Shown piece by piece: positions 16,018 to 25,458 of a stretch of DNA of 50,137 bases. Source of the DNA: Halomonas daqiaonensis (GTDB lineage: Bacteria > Pseudomonadota > Gammaproteobacteria > Pseudomonadales > Halomonadaceae); the NCBI RefSeq assembly GCF_900109725.1, contig NZ_FOBC01000026.1:1-50137 (forward strand), written 5' to 3'. Position numbers and translations under genes: made by a program. Positions within the stretch are counted from its first letter, which is position 1. Each line of letters opens with the position of its first letter. The notes beneath the pieces were generated by a model, which had not been told where the DNA came from, did not search any database, and saw only the letters and a program-made list of their open reading frames with translations.

Positions 16018-16161
16018 CAGGCCGCGAATAAGTGGGGAGATAAGATGTAGCGTGCTACCCTCCGTTCCGTTTCTGGTCAACATGGACGATGAAATGTTGA
16101 AGTGTCTGCTGCCGTTCTCGAGACGCTCGACTCGAGTTGGCCATCCAATCGAGCGAATGGC

Positions 16162-17501
16162 ATGAGGTCTTGCCGGCTTTGGACCAGGTTGAACAGTGCC
16201 GGGGTATTCGCCTTCATCGCCTTGTTGATCGTGACGCAGTGGAGCTATGCCGTGGTGCCGCTGCTGCTGGCGGCAACATTGCTGGCAGGTCTGGTGTTTG
16301 CACTGCGTGACGCCGATTGGCAGGGGCTCGATCGAGAGGACGGGCTTTTCTGTCTGACCCTGGTTGCTTATGGCGGATTATGGTTGCTGGATGTGTGGCG
16401 AAGTGGCCATTGGCCGGTGGGCGAGGGTAATCAAGGTATCCTGCTTCCCTTGTGGCCTCTGCTGGCAGCGGTAATGCTGGTTTGGCTGCGCCTTTTTCCA
16501 CCTGACCCGGTCGTGCTCTGGCAGGGCGTGGGTTGTGGAGCTCTGGGTGCAGGCAGCATTGCACTTTACGAGCGTGTGGTGCTGGGGCATGAGCGCGCAA
16601 GCAATGGCATGAATGCCATTCCCTTCGGAAATCTAGCGTTACTGCTGGGGGCGCTCTCGTTATTGGCAGCGCTTTGGAGCTCGGGGACTGGAAAAGGGCG
16701 CCATCCGTGGTGGCTACTCTTTGCCCTTTCGGCAGCCATGGCTGGCCTGCTGGGGTCGTTGCTCTCCGGAACGCGGGGTGGATGGATTGCGATGCCATTC
16801 TTGATGCTGCTGGGGCATCGGGCGGCAGCAGGGTTGATGCCATCCAACGTACGCCATTGCATCCTGGGTGGGGTAGTGGTGATGCTGATGGTCGTTTTAC
16901 TGATACCCCAGACTGGGGTGTCAGGCCGGATCGGACTCGCGGTCGATAATGTGCAGCAATACTGGCAGGACGAGTCTCGCGGGACGTCGGTGGGTCTCAG
17001 GTTAGAGATGTGGCGTGCAGGTTATGCATTATTTCTTGAACGACCTCTGACGGGCTGGGGGGAAGGACATCTGGAAGCCGCGCGAGATGCATTGGTCGAG
17101 CAAGGCGCTCGCCACCCGGGCATTCGTCAACACGACCAGTTGCACAGTGACCTGATCGATACAGCCGCTCGTCGTGGATTGGTGGGCCTCAGCGTGCTGC
17201 TGCTTCTCTATCTTGTACCTTTGTGGCTTTCTGGCGGAGACTCGCCACGTCAGGCACTGACCCCAATATAAGGGTGTTGGCGACAGCCGGCATCATGGTG
17301 CCGGTCGCTTTCATCGATTTCGGCCTGACCCAGTCGATGTTACGTGACGTTCGGGGTCTTAGCGGCTATCTCGGTCTTTGTGTCGTGTGTTGGTCTGCAC
17401 TGAGGAGGGCTGAGACGGATGCAGAGCAAGGCGCGGAGGACAGACATATTGAGCAAACCAGCCGCGCATCCTACGCATCGACGCGAAGCGTGATGCGCTA
17501 G
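16162..17501 (+). pseudogene. O-antigen ligase (WaaL-like) membrane protein, frameshifted
   Basis: A polytopic membrane protein with about ten hydrophobic segments, a periplasmic loop holding LEMWRAGYALFLERPLTGWGEG, and the motif HDQLHSDLIDTAARRGLVGL, all typical of the WaaL/RfaL O-antigen ligase (Wzy_C) family. That family joins O-polysaccharide to lipid A-core at the periplasmic face. The frame breaks near 17230: frame one ends PLWLSGGDSPRQALTPI, while the next frame continues FWRRLATSGTDPNIRVLATAG and FIDFGLTQSMLRDV. One missing T in GGCTTTCTGG explains it. The last 90 codons are therefore displaced. If real, the ligase is probably inactive. The start at 16162 is best placed before the first membrane segment. 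Confidence 0.8.
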
Positions 17502-17573
17502 TCAAGCGGCAAGCCTTGGCGAGAGCCAAGGCGCATGCTGGATAAATATCAGGGAATGGCTTAGGCTTTTCGC

Positions 17574-18911
17574 ATGGCTCGAGCGATGATTCGCACGGAC
17601 AAGTGGCCCCTACAAGCCACGCCGCAGCAGCGACACCTGATGCGTCTGACGCTGGCGGAATACCGCCAGTTCTGCCGTGCGTTGTCAGTGGTGGTGCTGA
17701 CCAACTGGCCCTCGCTGCAGCAGGCGCCCAGCTTTGCCACAGCCGTGGAGCGGCTGATGCACCCCACTGCCAAGAATCCGTCGCCGCGCCATCGCTACTT
17801 CATTCGACGCTTCTACAAGTTCCCGTCCTACCTGCGCCGAGCGGCCATCGAGTTCGTCAAGGGCCAGGTATCGAGCTACCTGACCCGCTATCGGGCCTGG
17901 CAGGTGGGCGAACGGAAGCATCGTCATGCCCGGCCACCGCGCTTCAACCCGGTCGCTGGCTGCTACCCGGTGATGTATCGCGGGCAGTTGGTCAAGTTCG
18001 ATACCGAGTTCACCACCGCCAGTCTGAAGCTGTGGGACGGCAAGGAGTGGCTGTGGCATGACGTGGCGATCAAGGCAGTACGCCAGCGCCACCGCCTGGG
18101 CACCGTCAAGTCACCGACCCTGGTGCTCAACCGGCGTTGCCACCTGGCAGTGCCGGTGGCGATGGCACCAGAAGCTCTCCCCGATCAGCAGCACGCCTGC
18201 GCCGTTGATGTGGGGATCAACACGCTGGCCACGGCCAGTATCGTGACACCGGACGGCACTGTCGTGGCGCGAAGGTTCTTCCACCCCGCCGCGGACATAG
18301 ACCGTCGTGACAAGCGCGCCACGCTGATCCGCCGCAAGGCGCGCAAGACCGCCAAGCTCTGCAGGGGATTCGGGCGGACGTGGTACCGCAAGGCCCAGCA
18401 TATCAACGAGCACATGGCCCAGCAGACCTCCCGCCGACTGGTCGACTTCGCGTTGACGCATGGGGCCGATGTGATCGTGCTGGAGGATCTGAAGGGCTGG
18501 CGTCCCAAGGCTGGCAAAAAGCGCTCGGGACTGCGCCAGCGCTTCCACCACTGGCTGCATCGCCGGCTGGCCACGCTGATCGAGCAGAAGATGGCCGAGG
18601 CCGGCGGCCGGGTCGTCACCGTCTACCCGCGAGGCACCTCTTCCTGGGCCTTCGACGGCTCGGGTCGCATCAAGCGGGATAAGGCATAGCACGAACTGGC
18701 CACCTTTCAGAGCGGCAAGCAGTACAACGCGGATCTCAATGCCAGCTACAACATCGGCGCCCGCTACTGGGCCTGGAAACACCAGCTGACCCGCCGCAAG
18801 GACGGGCAGTTGCCAGTGGGCAAAAGCTCCCCTGGCAAACCGAGAATGCCGGTCACGCTCTCAACGCTCTGGCAGCGAGAGCGGGAAGCCCCGAATCAAT
18901 GCGTAGCATGA
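17574..18911 (+). pseudogene. tnpB: TnpB RNA-guided nuclease split by an in-frame amber codon
   Basis: TnpB of the IS200/IS605 group. RuvC-I is CAVDVGINTLATA with D212; RuvC-II is DVIVLEDLKGW with E304. The frame stops at TAG (18687-18689) after GRIKRDKA. Reading through gives HELATFQSGKQYNADLNAS and YNIGARYWAW, which is the RuvC-III motif with its catalytic aspartate, and continues to a TGA at 18909. So one nonsense codon removes the last catalytic residue. The zinc-finger cysteines are also absent (GTSSWAFDGSG), as in one TnpB subgroup. Without suppression the nuclease should be inactive. Confidence 0.85.
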
Positions 18912-18935
18912 TTCGTGGGTGCATTCACCGGGACC
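18840..18935 (+). ncRNA. Candidate omega RNA (right-end element RNA) of the first TnpB element
   Basis: TnpB guide RNAs overlap the 3' end of the gene and the right end of the element. Here the region after RuvC-III holds GAGAGCGGGAAGCCCC followed by a GAATCA / TGATTC hairpin close to the likely right boundary. Position and hairpin support the call; the exact ends are inferred. Confidence 0.4.
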
Positions 18936-19126
18936 TGGGTTCAGGATCCCAGGCCTGTTGAAAGCCCTTGTCGATACGGATCAGCCTTCCCATCGCGCTG
19001 ATTTTGCTACCTGGAAGCGGGCAGCGCCGCGCCAGTGTAGGGGTCGGCCGGGGGTCCGCGGCTGACCCTAACGGAACTTGATCGCCCCTTCCCACGTCCC
19101 CCGTTGAGCGTGTACTGCTCTAATCG

Positions 19127-19142
19127 AAGCCCGGCCGGGCTT
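19127..19142. terminator. Terminator palindrome directly before the group II intron
   Basis: AAGCCCGGCCGGGCTT followed by TGTCGTTG. It closely matches the terminator at 27871-27898 that lies next to the intact cysQ gene, but with the loop bases missing. The intron starts nine bases after the stem. Confidence 0.7.
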
Positions 19143-19150
19143 TGTCGTTG

Positions 19151-21079
19151 GTGCGCCAGGAATGGCGCGCAGCGCCTGACTGGCGCTGTTCCCGAGGGTG
19201 GTGCCTCGGGATGACTCGGGGGTGAAAGTCCCCTACGGACCCTGATAGCGGGAACCGTTAGCTGAACAGCAAGGGTGTCCGCCGCGAGGCGGAATCTGAA
19301 GGAAGCTGAAGGCAAACTCCCGGCCTGACGAACAGGAACCGCATACGAGGCTGTCGCACCTGGGCGAGAGGGCCAACGCACTCAAAGCCCAATAGCTATC
19401 CGGAAGGGGCGGCAGTATATGCGGCAGGTAGATGGGAGGAAGGTCGCGCGTCTTACCCTGGGAGGTCTGGTGGTCTGCCACGGTGCTACCGGCGTCGAGA
19501 GGCGACGGGATGGGCCGCCAGACGTCAGCAGAGGCCATAGTACGTGCCGGTTCACCGCGGCACCAAGGGCCGAACATGAAGAACCGCGAGTAGGCGATGA
19601 CGTCTCGAGGATCGATCATGAAGACCGAAACTGGTGCTGATACCACCACTCACCCAGAGGGGCAGGGGCAGTACCCCGAGTTCCGGCCGGTGGGCGTCGA
19701 GACGGTCCCGGCGTCGTCATCGTGGACGAAAGCGGAGCCCGCCCCGCTCATGGAGGCCGTGGTAGAGAAGGCCAACATGGCGCGGGCTTACCGTAGGGTG
19801 GTCGCCAACCAGGGCGCGCCGGGTGCTGATGGCATGACGGTGCACCAGTTGGCCGACCACCTGAAACATCACTGGCCGACGCTGCGCGAGCGGCTGCTGG
19901 CCGGTGAGTACCACCCCAGCCCAATCCGAGCCGTCGAGATCCCCAAGCCCAAGGGCGGGACGCGACAGCTCGGCATCCCCACGGTCACCGACCGGCTGAT
20001 CCAGCAGGCGCTGCTGCAGGTGCTGACGCCGCGCTTCGACCCGGGATTCTCGGCATCGAGCTACGGCTACCGCCCCAAGCGCAGCGCCCAGCAGGCCGTC
20101 TCGGCGATGAAGGACCATGTCGCCGCCGGCCACCGCTGGGTGGTCGACCTTGACCTGAAAGCCTTCTTCGACCGAGTGAACCACGACCTGCTGATGGCCC
20201 GGGTCGCGCGCCGCGTCTGCGACAAGCGAGTGTTGCGCCTGATCCGACGCTATCTGGAAGCCGGGATGTTCCAGGATGGCCTGGCCGCGCCACGCCGGCA
20301 GGGCACGCCCCAGGGTGGGCCGCTGAGCCCACTGCTGGCGAACATCCTGCTGGATGACGTGGACAAGGAACTGGAGCGCCGCGGTCACCGCTTCTGCCGT
20401 TACGCCGACGACCTGCAGGTGTATGTCAGGAGTCGGCGAGCGGGCGAGCGCGTCATGACCAGCCTGAGTGATTTTCTCGAGAGCTCGCTCAGGCTGACGG
20501 TCAACCGCGACAAGAGCGCAGTGGATCGCCCCTGGAACCGGGGGTATCTGGGCTACACGCTGACCCGACACAGGCTGCCGAAGCTGACGCTGGCCAAGGC
20601 CAGCCTGCGGCGCCTGATGCAACGTGTCCGCGAGATCCTCAGGCGTGCCAGGGGGTGCCACATCCGACGAGTCATCGAAGAGCTGACCCCGGTCTTGCGG
20701 GGCTGGGCCAACTACTTCTCCCTCGTCGACGTGAAGCGCCCTTTGGAAGCGCTAGATCAATGGATACGTCGCCGACTGCGCTGCATGATCTGGCGGCAGT
20801 GGAAGCGTCCGGTAACTCGGCGCCGGAAACTCCTGGCGTTGGGCCTGGACGAGCAGCGTGCCTGGAAGTCAGCGGGGAATGGGCGAGGTCCTTGGTGGAA
20901 TGCCGGTGCCTCGCACATGAATCAGGCCCTGCCGCGGAAGTGGTTCGACTGGTTGGGTCTGATCTCGGTACTGGACACGGTCAAGAGGGCTTAATCGTTC
21001 TCCATGAACCGCCGTGGTACGGAACCGTATGCCCGGTGGTGTGGGAGGGCGCCGGGGGCAACCCCGGCCCCTACCCGAT
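19151..21079 (+). mobile_element. Group IIC-like intron
   Basis: The ribozyme begins GTGCGCCAGGAATGG and is followed by typical domain I sequence (GGGGTGAAAGTCCCCTAC, GGAACCGTTAGCTGAACAGC). The reverse-transcriptase gene lies in domain IV. The 3' part has the domain V/VI region around TACGGAACCGTATGC and ends CCCCTACCCGAT, the usual ending of bacterial group II introns. Total about 1.93 kb. Its place right after a terminator stem is the known target choice of class C introns. The downstream exon carries the cysQ relic. Both boundaries are recognised by pattern only. Confidence 0.85.
19618..20994 (+). CDS. ltrA: Group II intron reverse transcriptase/maturase
   Basis: A 458-residue intron-encoded protein. 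It has the reverse-transcriptase blocks: [20 protein letters not shown], then [36 protein letters not shown] and the catalytic [11 protein letters not shown]. The maturase (X) domain follows ([20 protein letters not shown]). No HNH endonuclease domain is present, as in class C introns, which use nascent DNA at replication forks. The ATG at 19618 follows GAGG at eight bases; an earlier in-frame ATG at 19597 lacks one. The active-site motif is intact, so retromobility is plausible. Confidence 0.92.
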   Translation: MKTETGADTTTHPEGQGQYPEFRPVGVETVPASSSWTKAEPAPLMEAVVEKANMARAYRRVVANQGAPGADGMTVHQLADHLKHHWPTLRERLLAGEYHPSPIRAVEIPKPKGGTRQLGIPTVTDRLIQQALLQVLTPRFDPGFSASSYGYRPKRSAQQAVSAMKDHVAAGHRWVVDLDLKAFFDRVNHDLLMARVARRVCDKRVLRLIRRYLEAGMFQDGLAAPRRQGTPQGGPLSPLLANILLDDVDKELERRGHRFCRYADDLQVYVRSRRAGERVMTSLSDFLESSLRLTVNRDKSAVDRPWNRGYLGYTLTRHRLPKLTLAKASLRRLMQRVREILRRARGCHIRRVIEELTPVLRGWANYFSLVDVKRPLEALDQWIRRRLRCMIWRQWKRPVTRRRKLLALGLDEQRAWKSAGNGRGPWWNAGASHMNQALPRKWFDWLGLISVLDTVKRA

Positions 21080-21083
21080 ATGC

Positions 21084-21212
21084 TCAACTCGCGTTACCCC
21101 AGACGACGAAGTAGGGGTTCAGGTGTTCCTGGGGCTTGGCATGGCGAAGTGGCTGACCTGCCAGGGTTTCCACCCGGCCGCCGGCTTGTTCCACTACGGC
21201 CTGGGCGGCGCC
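21084..21212 (-). pseudogene. 3' relic of a cysQ-type gene
   Basis: Minus-strand translation gives GAAQAVVEQAGGRVETL, then GQPLRHAKPQEHLNPYFVVWG, nearly the same as the last 42 residues of the intact CysQ at 27917-28696. The similarity ends upstream at the WDTG position. It is the 3' exon flank of the group II intron and keeps the same neighbour (a terminator) as the intact cysQ copy. The two copies are direct repeats 6.8 kb apart. Confidence 0.85.
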
Positions 21213-21383
21213 GGTGCGTCGGCCAAGCAACTCGGCGACCTGCTGCTGGAAGCGTGGCGTGCCCAGCGTAATCGGACAGACCCTCATTCCCTGGGATGGT
21301 CCCTCATGCCGGTTCGCACCGGTCGCAGGGGTATAGGCCTCCGTCGCTTGTCGACGCGCCGCGCTTTATCAAAATCGCTATGT

Positions 21384-21413
21384 TGCACTGCACAAAAATA
21401 CCTGCTATTGTGG
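21384..21413 (+). promoter_or_regulatory. Putative phasin promoter with TGCA palindrome
   Basis: TGCACTGCA at 21384-21392 is a small palindrome; TTGCAC at 21383 and TATTGT at 21404-21409 could serve as -35 and -10. PhaR-type repressors of phasin genes bind TGC-rich palindromes, so autoregulation by PHA state is possible. This is inference from position and motif. Confidence 0.4.
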
Positions 21414-21470
21414 ATGACATCAGAGCGGGAATCTCCCGCTCCATGTCATCCAGAACCAGGAGGTTCCCTC

Positions 21471-21896
21471 ATGACCAACGCATTCGCCTTTGACACCAAG
21501 CAGTTTGACACCGCTCAGCTCGAGTCCATGTTCTTCGCTCCAGCACGCGCCTTCGCTTCTCTCTCCGTCGATTACACCGAGAAGCTGGTCAACGCCCAGC
21601 TCGAGGCTACCAAGGCCTATACCGACACCGGCCTGGCGCAGCTGCGCAGCCTGATGGAAGTCAAGGACGCTGAAGGCCTCAAGAGCTACATGGAAGGCCA
21701 GCAGAAGGTCGCCCAAGAGCTTACCGAGCGCATGAAGGGTGATGCCGAGAAGGCCGTGGCCCTGCAGCAGGAGTTCGTCGAGGAGAGCCAGAAGCTGACC
21801 GAGAGCAGCGTCAAGCAGGCTCAGGAAAGCACCAAGGAAGCTACCGAGACTGCCACGAAGGCCGTCAAGGAAGCCCCTCCCAAGGCTGCCAAGTAA
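21471..21896 (+). CDS. phaP: Phasin-family protein
   Basis: A 141-residue helical, amphipathic protein. The N-terminal part (FDTAQLESMFFAPARAFASL, then VDYTEKLVNAQLEATKAY) and the central helix (LMEVKDAEGLKSYMEGQQ) fit the phasin family, which coats polyhydroxyalkanoate granules. The C-terminus is lysine- and alanine-rich (KAVKEAPPKAAK). AGGAGG lies five bases before the ATG, a strong site expected for an abundant protein. It stands alone, with its own promoter region and a strong terminator, among decayed neighbours. Intact and probably expressed. Confidence 0.85.
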   Translation: MTNAFAFDTKQFDTAQLESMFFAPARAFASLSVDYTEKLVNAQLEATKAYTDTGLAQLRSLMEVKDAEGLKSYMEGQQKVAQELTERMKGDAEKAVALQQEFVEESQKLTESSVKQAQESTKEATETATKAVKEAPPKAAK

Positions 21897-21940
21897 GCGT
21901 TGGACCCCCGGCCCTCGGGCCGGGATAGCGCAAGAATTCA

Positions 21941-21971
21941 GCAGGCCGTCGATCATCGATCGACGGCCTGC
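21941..21971 (+). terminator. Terminator after phasin gene
   Basis: Stem GCAGGCCGTCGAT / ATCGACGGCCTGC, 13 bp and perfect, with a 5-base loop and TTGTGTG after it. A second short stem, CCCGGCC / GGCCGGG, lies at 21907-21923. Confidence 0.8.
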
Positions 21972-22311
21972 TTGTGTGAGATCTTTACGCTTTATAGATT
22001 TGAGCGTCATACGAGCGCTCAAATATAGAAGCACGGCATACGGTGCGAGGGGCGGCTCCATGTGATGAGAGCGCGCTCGAGGCTACGGCGACGGTTCGCC
22101 GAGCGTAGCGGGGGCGCGGGGAGTAGCTGACCCCAGATGCTGGCGAGCGGCCTTGACGTTCATCGTGACTCTCCGGGGCCCTGACGGCCCATTGGTGGAT
22201 GTGAGCAAGTTGCTATTATACTGGAGGTCAACCACTTGTTTACGACTAAAGTCTAAGGCGATAGGCGAGCTACACTCTGAGCATCGGATAACGGGCAGCG
22301 ATGTCCCCCGG
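21972..22311. other. No gene seen between phasin and the metallo-hydrolase pseudogene
   Basis: Mixed-composition spacer. An AT-rich patch at about 22205-22265 could be a promoter for the downstream gene, but no clear boxes stand out. Confidence 0.4.
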
Positions 22312-23713
22312 ATGCAACAACCCCCACGGATTCTCCACCACGGCGCCGCCGAGGGCGTCACCGGCAGCTGCCACCGCTTGCAGATCAGTGACGACCGCGC
22401 ACTGCTGGTGGATTGCGGGCTCTTCCAGGGCCAGGCCGCCGACCACCTCGACAGCCTCGAGCAGCACCGGGTGCGCTTTCCGGTGGACGACGTGCTGGCG
22501 CTGATCGTCACTCATGTGCATATCAACCATATCGGCCGGCTATCAGGGGCCGATCCTCTGCTCGGTGCCTTCCGCGCGGCTGCTGCCGCTGGTGATCGAG
22601 GATGCGCTGAAGATCGGCTTCACCCGCGACCGCTCGCTGATCGAGCGCTTCCTGGCCGAGTTGGAGGAGCGGCTGGTCCCGCTGGACTACCGGCAGTGGC
22701 ATACCCTGATCGATGACGCGCGCCACCGTATCCGCGTCAAGCTGCAGCGCGCCGGGCACATCCTCGGCTCGGTCTATGTGGAGGTCGATGTGCGCGACCA
22801 CGCTTCGGGTGAGACGCACCGCACGGTGTTCTCCGGCGACCTCGGCGCACCCTACGCGCCGCTGCTGCCGGCGCCGAAAGCGCCGTATCGCGCCGACACC
22901 CTGGTGCTCGAGAGCACTTATGGCGACCGCCACCATGAAAACCGCACCACCCGCCGGGCCCGGCTCAAGGCCGCCATCGACCGGGCGCTGGAGAATGCCG
23001 GCAGCGTGGTGATCCCCGCCTTCAGCATCGGCCGCACCCAGGAGCTGCTCTACGAGCTCGAGGGGCTGATCCACACCGCCACCGACCCCCGCTGGCGCGA
23101 GCTCGAGATCATCGTCGACTCCCCGCTGGCCGCGCGCTTCACGCAGGTCTATCGCGACCTCAAGCCCTGGTGGGATGCGGAGGCCCACCGGCGCGTGCGC
23201 AGCGGCCGCCACCCGCTAAGTTTCGACAACCTCTACACCGTGGATGACCACGCCGAGCACGAGCAGACCGTGGACTACCTGGCGCGCACCCATCGGCCGG
23301 CAGTGGTGATCGCCGCCAGCGGCATGGTCACCGGTGGGCGGGTGGTCAACTACCTCAAGCGCATGCTCGGCGACCCCCGCCATGCCGTGGTGTTCATCGG
23401 CTACCAAGGCGCCGGTACCCCGGGTCGCGACATCCAGCGCTACGGGCCGAGCGGCGGCTGGGTACTCCTCGACGGCGAGCGCATCGACATCCGCGCCGAG
23501 ATCCACACCGTCAGCGGCTACTCCGCTCACGCCGACCAGCAGAACCTGCTCGCCTTCATCCGCCGCATGCGCCACCCGCCGCGGCATATCCGCCTGGTCC
23601 ACGGCGACCATGACGTCCAACTCGCCTTCAAGGCTCACATCGAGCAATGGGCAAGGGACGCCGGCCGGGAGGTCGAGGTCACCCTCGGTCGAGATTACCT
23701 CACAGAGCGATAG
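22312..23713 (+). pseudogene. MBL-fold beta-CASP RNA-processing-type hydrolase, internally deleted
   Basis: A relative of the metallo-beta-lactamase/beta-CASP exonucleases (the group with an RNA-specificity domain). The N-terminal block reads GAAEGVTGSCHRLQIS, LLVDCGLFQG and LIVTHVHINHIGRL. The frame then breaks near 22545 and resumes as GYQGPILCSV in another frame; about seven residues (normally PALLAAG-like) are missing, probably by deletion between two GCCGGCT-like repeats. In addition the metal motif HxHxDH reads HVHINH, with Asn for the catalytic Asp. Later motifs are intact: GDLGAPYAPLLP, VLESTYGDRHH, VIPAFSIGRTQELLYEL, ASGMVTGGRVVNYL and TVSGYSAHADQQ. Two independent lesions point to a true pseudogene. 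Confidence 0.85.
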
Positions 23714-23728
23714 TGGAGGTTTTATGTA

Positions 23729-23781
23729 GGAGCTGTGCTTGCACGGCGATGGGTTGTTTTTCGCGGTGCAAGCACAGCTCC
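23729..23781. repeat. REP-type palindrome
   Basis: GGAGCTGTGCTTGCAC at 23729-23744 and its exact complement at 23766-23781 form a 16-bp stem. The tail CCCACAGGGGCAAAGTGCCA is shared with copies near 28800-28950. GTAGGAGC-type REPs of this kind are common between genes in Pseudomonas and Halomonas. Confidence 0.85.
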
Positions 23782-23870
23782 CACAGGGGCAAAGTGCCAG
23801 CATAGGGCATTGTAGGAGCCTTCGATTCGGCCGCGGGCTCTGTTACGGTGGTGGTGCTGCGCCTTTTTCC

Positions 23871-23972
23871 ATGCCGCTGCGCTTTACCGGCCCTACCGGT
23901 ATCATCGTGCTGCTGATTGCTGCCATGCTGGTGGCGGTCTTCCAGCGCTCTTTGTTACCAAATAGCGCGTAA
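23871..23972 (+). CDS. Possible 33-residue single-pass membrane peptide
   Basis: The frame MPLRFTGPTG, then IIVLLIAAMLVAVFQ and RSLLPNSA reads as one short basic leader, one hydrophobic segment and a basic tail. No clear ribosome site is present. A hairpin, CGCCC / GGGCG, follows at about 23978-23991. It may be a real small protein or chance. Confidence 0.25.
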   Translation: MPLRFTGPTGIIVLLIAAMLVAVFQRSLLPNSA

Positions 23973-24061
23973 AGCATCGCCCAATCGGGCGGTGATATAA
24001 GCGCGCACCACGCAGCGGTGCCGTGTTGATAACACTTTATTATGCTGATAATTTATCCAGT

Positions 24062-25186
24062 ATGACAAGACGTGCCTACAAGGAACGCTTTTATCCTACG
24101 CCTGAGCAGGCTGAGCTTCTGGCGCAGTCGTTCGGGTGTGCACGGTTTGTCTGGAACAACACGTTGCAGTATCGCACCGAGGCGTATCAGCAGCGCGGTG
24201 AGACAGTGTCGCATGCCGCCGCGGAAAAGCGGCTAGTGGCGCTGAAAGCTGAGTACCCCTGGCTTGCCGATGTGTCCAGTGTGATACTGCAACAAACCCT
24301 GCGTGACCAGAAAGCCGCCTTCGACAACTTCTTCAACCCCAAGCTCAGGGCACGTTATCCGCGTTTCAAGGGTAAGGATGGCCGACAATCGATCCGGCTG
24401 ACCAAGGCCGCGTTTCGCTATCGGGATGGCGAGATCACCATCGCCAAGACGAAGACGCCGCTGCCGATACGCTGGAGCCGACCGCTGCCCAGTGAACCAT
24501 CCAGCATCACGATTTCAATGGATCGTGCCGGGCGTTACTTCATCAGCTGCCTGTGCGAGTTCTCGCCCGAAGCGCTGCCGATCACGCCGACGATGACCGG
24601 GATTGACCTGGGGTTGACCGATCTCTTCATCACCAGCGACGGGGGAAAATACGGTAATCCACGCCACCTGAAGCGATACGAAGCCAAGCTGGCCTATCTA
24701 CAACGCCGGCTGGCCAAGAGGCAAAAAGGCTCAAAGAATCGCGCCAAGGCCAAGCAACGTGTGGCGCGGCTGCATGCCAAGATTGCGGACTGCCGCCGCG
24801 ATGCGGTCCATAAAGCGACGCGAACGCTGATCAACGAAAACCAAGTCATCTGCGTCGAGTCGCTCAACATCACCGGCATGATCAAGAACCGTTCACTGGC
24901 TAAAGCCATCAGTGATGCCGGCTGGGGTGAAATTGTCCGCCAGCTCGAGTACAAGGCCGAGTGGGCGGGACGGCAAGTAGTGAAAGTGAGCCAGTGGTTC
25001 CCCAGCAGCAAGCTCTGCCATGGCTGTGGCCACAAGGTTGAAAAACTGCCGCTCTCGCAACGTCATTGGCACTGTGCAAGCTGTGGGCAAGCCATCGATC
25101 GCGACATCAATGCAGCCAGGAATATCCGAACCGCCGGGCTGGCGGGGTTAGCCTGTGGAGCGACTGGATCGGGGGCAGCGGCCTAG
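24062..25186 (+). CDS. tnpB: TnpB RNA-guided nuclease, intact
   Basis: A 374-residue TnpB of the IS200/IS605 superfamily. RuvC-I: GIDLGLTDLF with D182. RuvC-II: VICVESLNITGM with E266. Zinc finger: C319, C322, C338 and C341 in LCHGCGH and CASCG. RuvC-III: DRDINAARNI with D348. The start MTRRAYKERFYP is the usual N-terminus; the ATG lies after an AT-rich left end with small stems. TnpB cuts DNA at sites matching its right-end guide RNA and helps the element persist. No TnpA is nearby, so it depends on a transposase in trans. It has no detectable lesion, unlike the copy at 17574. Confidence 0.93.
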   Translation: MTRRAYKERFYPTPEQAELLAQSFGCARFVWNNTLQYRTEAYQQRGETVSHAAAEKRLVALKAEYPWLADVSSVILQQTLRDQKAAFDNFFNPKLRARYPRFKGKDGRQSIRLTKAAFRYRDGEITIAKTKTPLPIRWSRPLPSEPSSITISMDRAGRYFISCLCEFSPEALPITPTMTGIDLGLTDLFITSDGGKYGNPRHLKRYEAKLAYLQRRLAKRQKGSKNRAKAKQRVARLHAKIADCRRDAVHKATRTLINENQVICVESLNITGMIKNRSLAKAISDAGWGEIVRQLEYKAEWAGRQVVKVSQWFPSSKLCHGCGHKVEKLPLSQRHWHCASCGQAIDRDINAARNIRTAGLAGLACGATGSGAAA

Positions 25187-25189
25187 CCG

Positions 25190-25280
25190 CTGCCTAGTGA
25201 AGGCGTGTTGAAGCAGGAAGGTTCTGGGGGTGACCTTAGAACCCTCGCCCAAAGCGCGAAGCGCGGCGGGCGGGGAGTGT
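25190..25280 (+). ncRNA. Candidate omega RNA and right end of the intact TnpB element
   Basis: Downstream of tnpB, GGTTCTGGGGGTGACCTTAG, then CCTCGCCC, AAGCGCGAAGCGC and GGCGGGCGGGGAGTGTCAG give stacked hairpins ending near the expected right boundary. GAAGCCC/CTCGCCC-type hairpins close to the 3' end are typical of these guide RNAs. The guide would be the flanking sequence after about 25280. Confidence 0.45.
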
Positions 25281-25458
25281 CAGAACATCATGGTTGGGTC
25301 AGGATATAGTATCTTTTCAGTCAGCTGCTCTTGGAACTTGAGATCGTCGATCCAGAACACCAAGGAGCTGAGCTTTCTGAATCCTGAATTCAAGCAAGAG
25401 CCACGTGCCGCCACTCGACCCACTGATCTCTTGAAATCTCGATCCTCATAGGATGGCA

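Larger units (their letters stand above)
17502..18935 (+). mobile_element. IS200/IS605-superfamily element with tnpB only (degenerate)
   Basis: A TnpB gene flanked by hairpin-prone DNA. On the left, CAAGCGGCAAGCCTTGGCG and further imperfect stems lie before the gene; on the right, CCCGAATCA / TGATTCGTGGG forms a terminal hairpin. There is no TnpA transposase. The element is inserted just after the O-antigen-ligase-like gene. Exact ends are not fixed, because this superfamily makes no target duplication. Confidence 0.6.

Noticed and set aside
23739..23972. A 77-residue protein running through the REP palindrome
   Set aside because: The first half is palindrome sequence; only the 33-residue membrane peptide at its end is kept, with low confidence.
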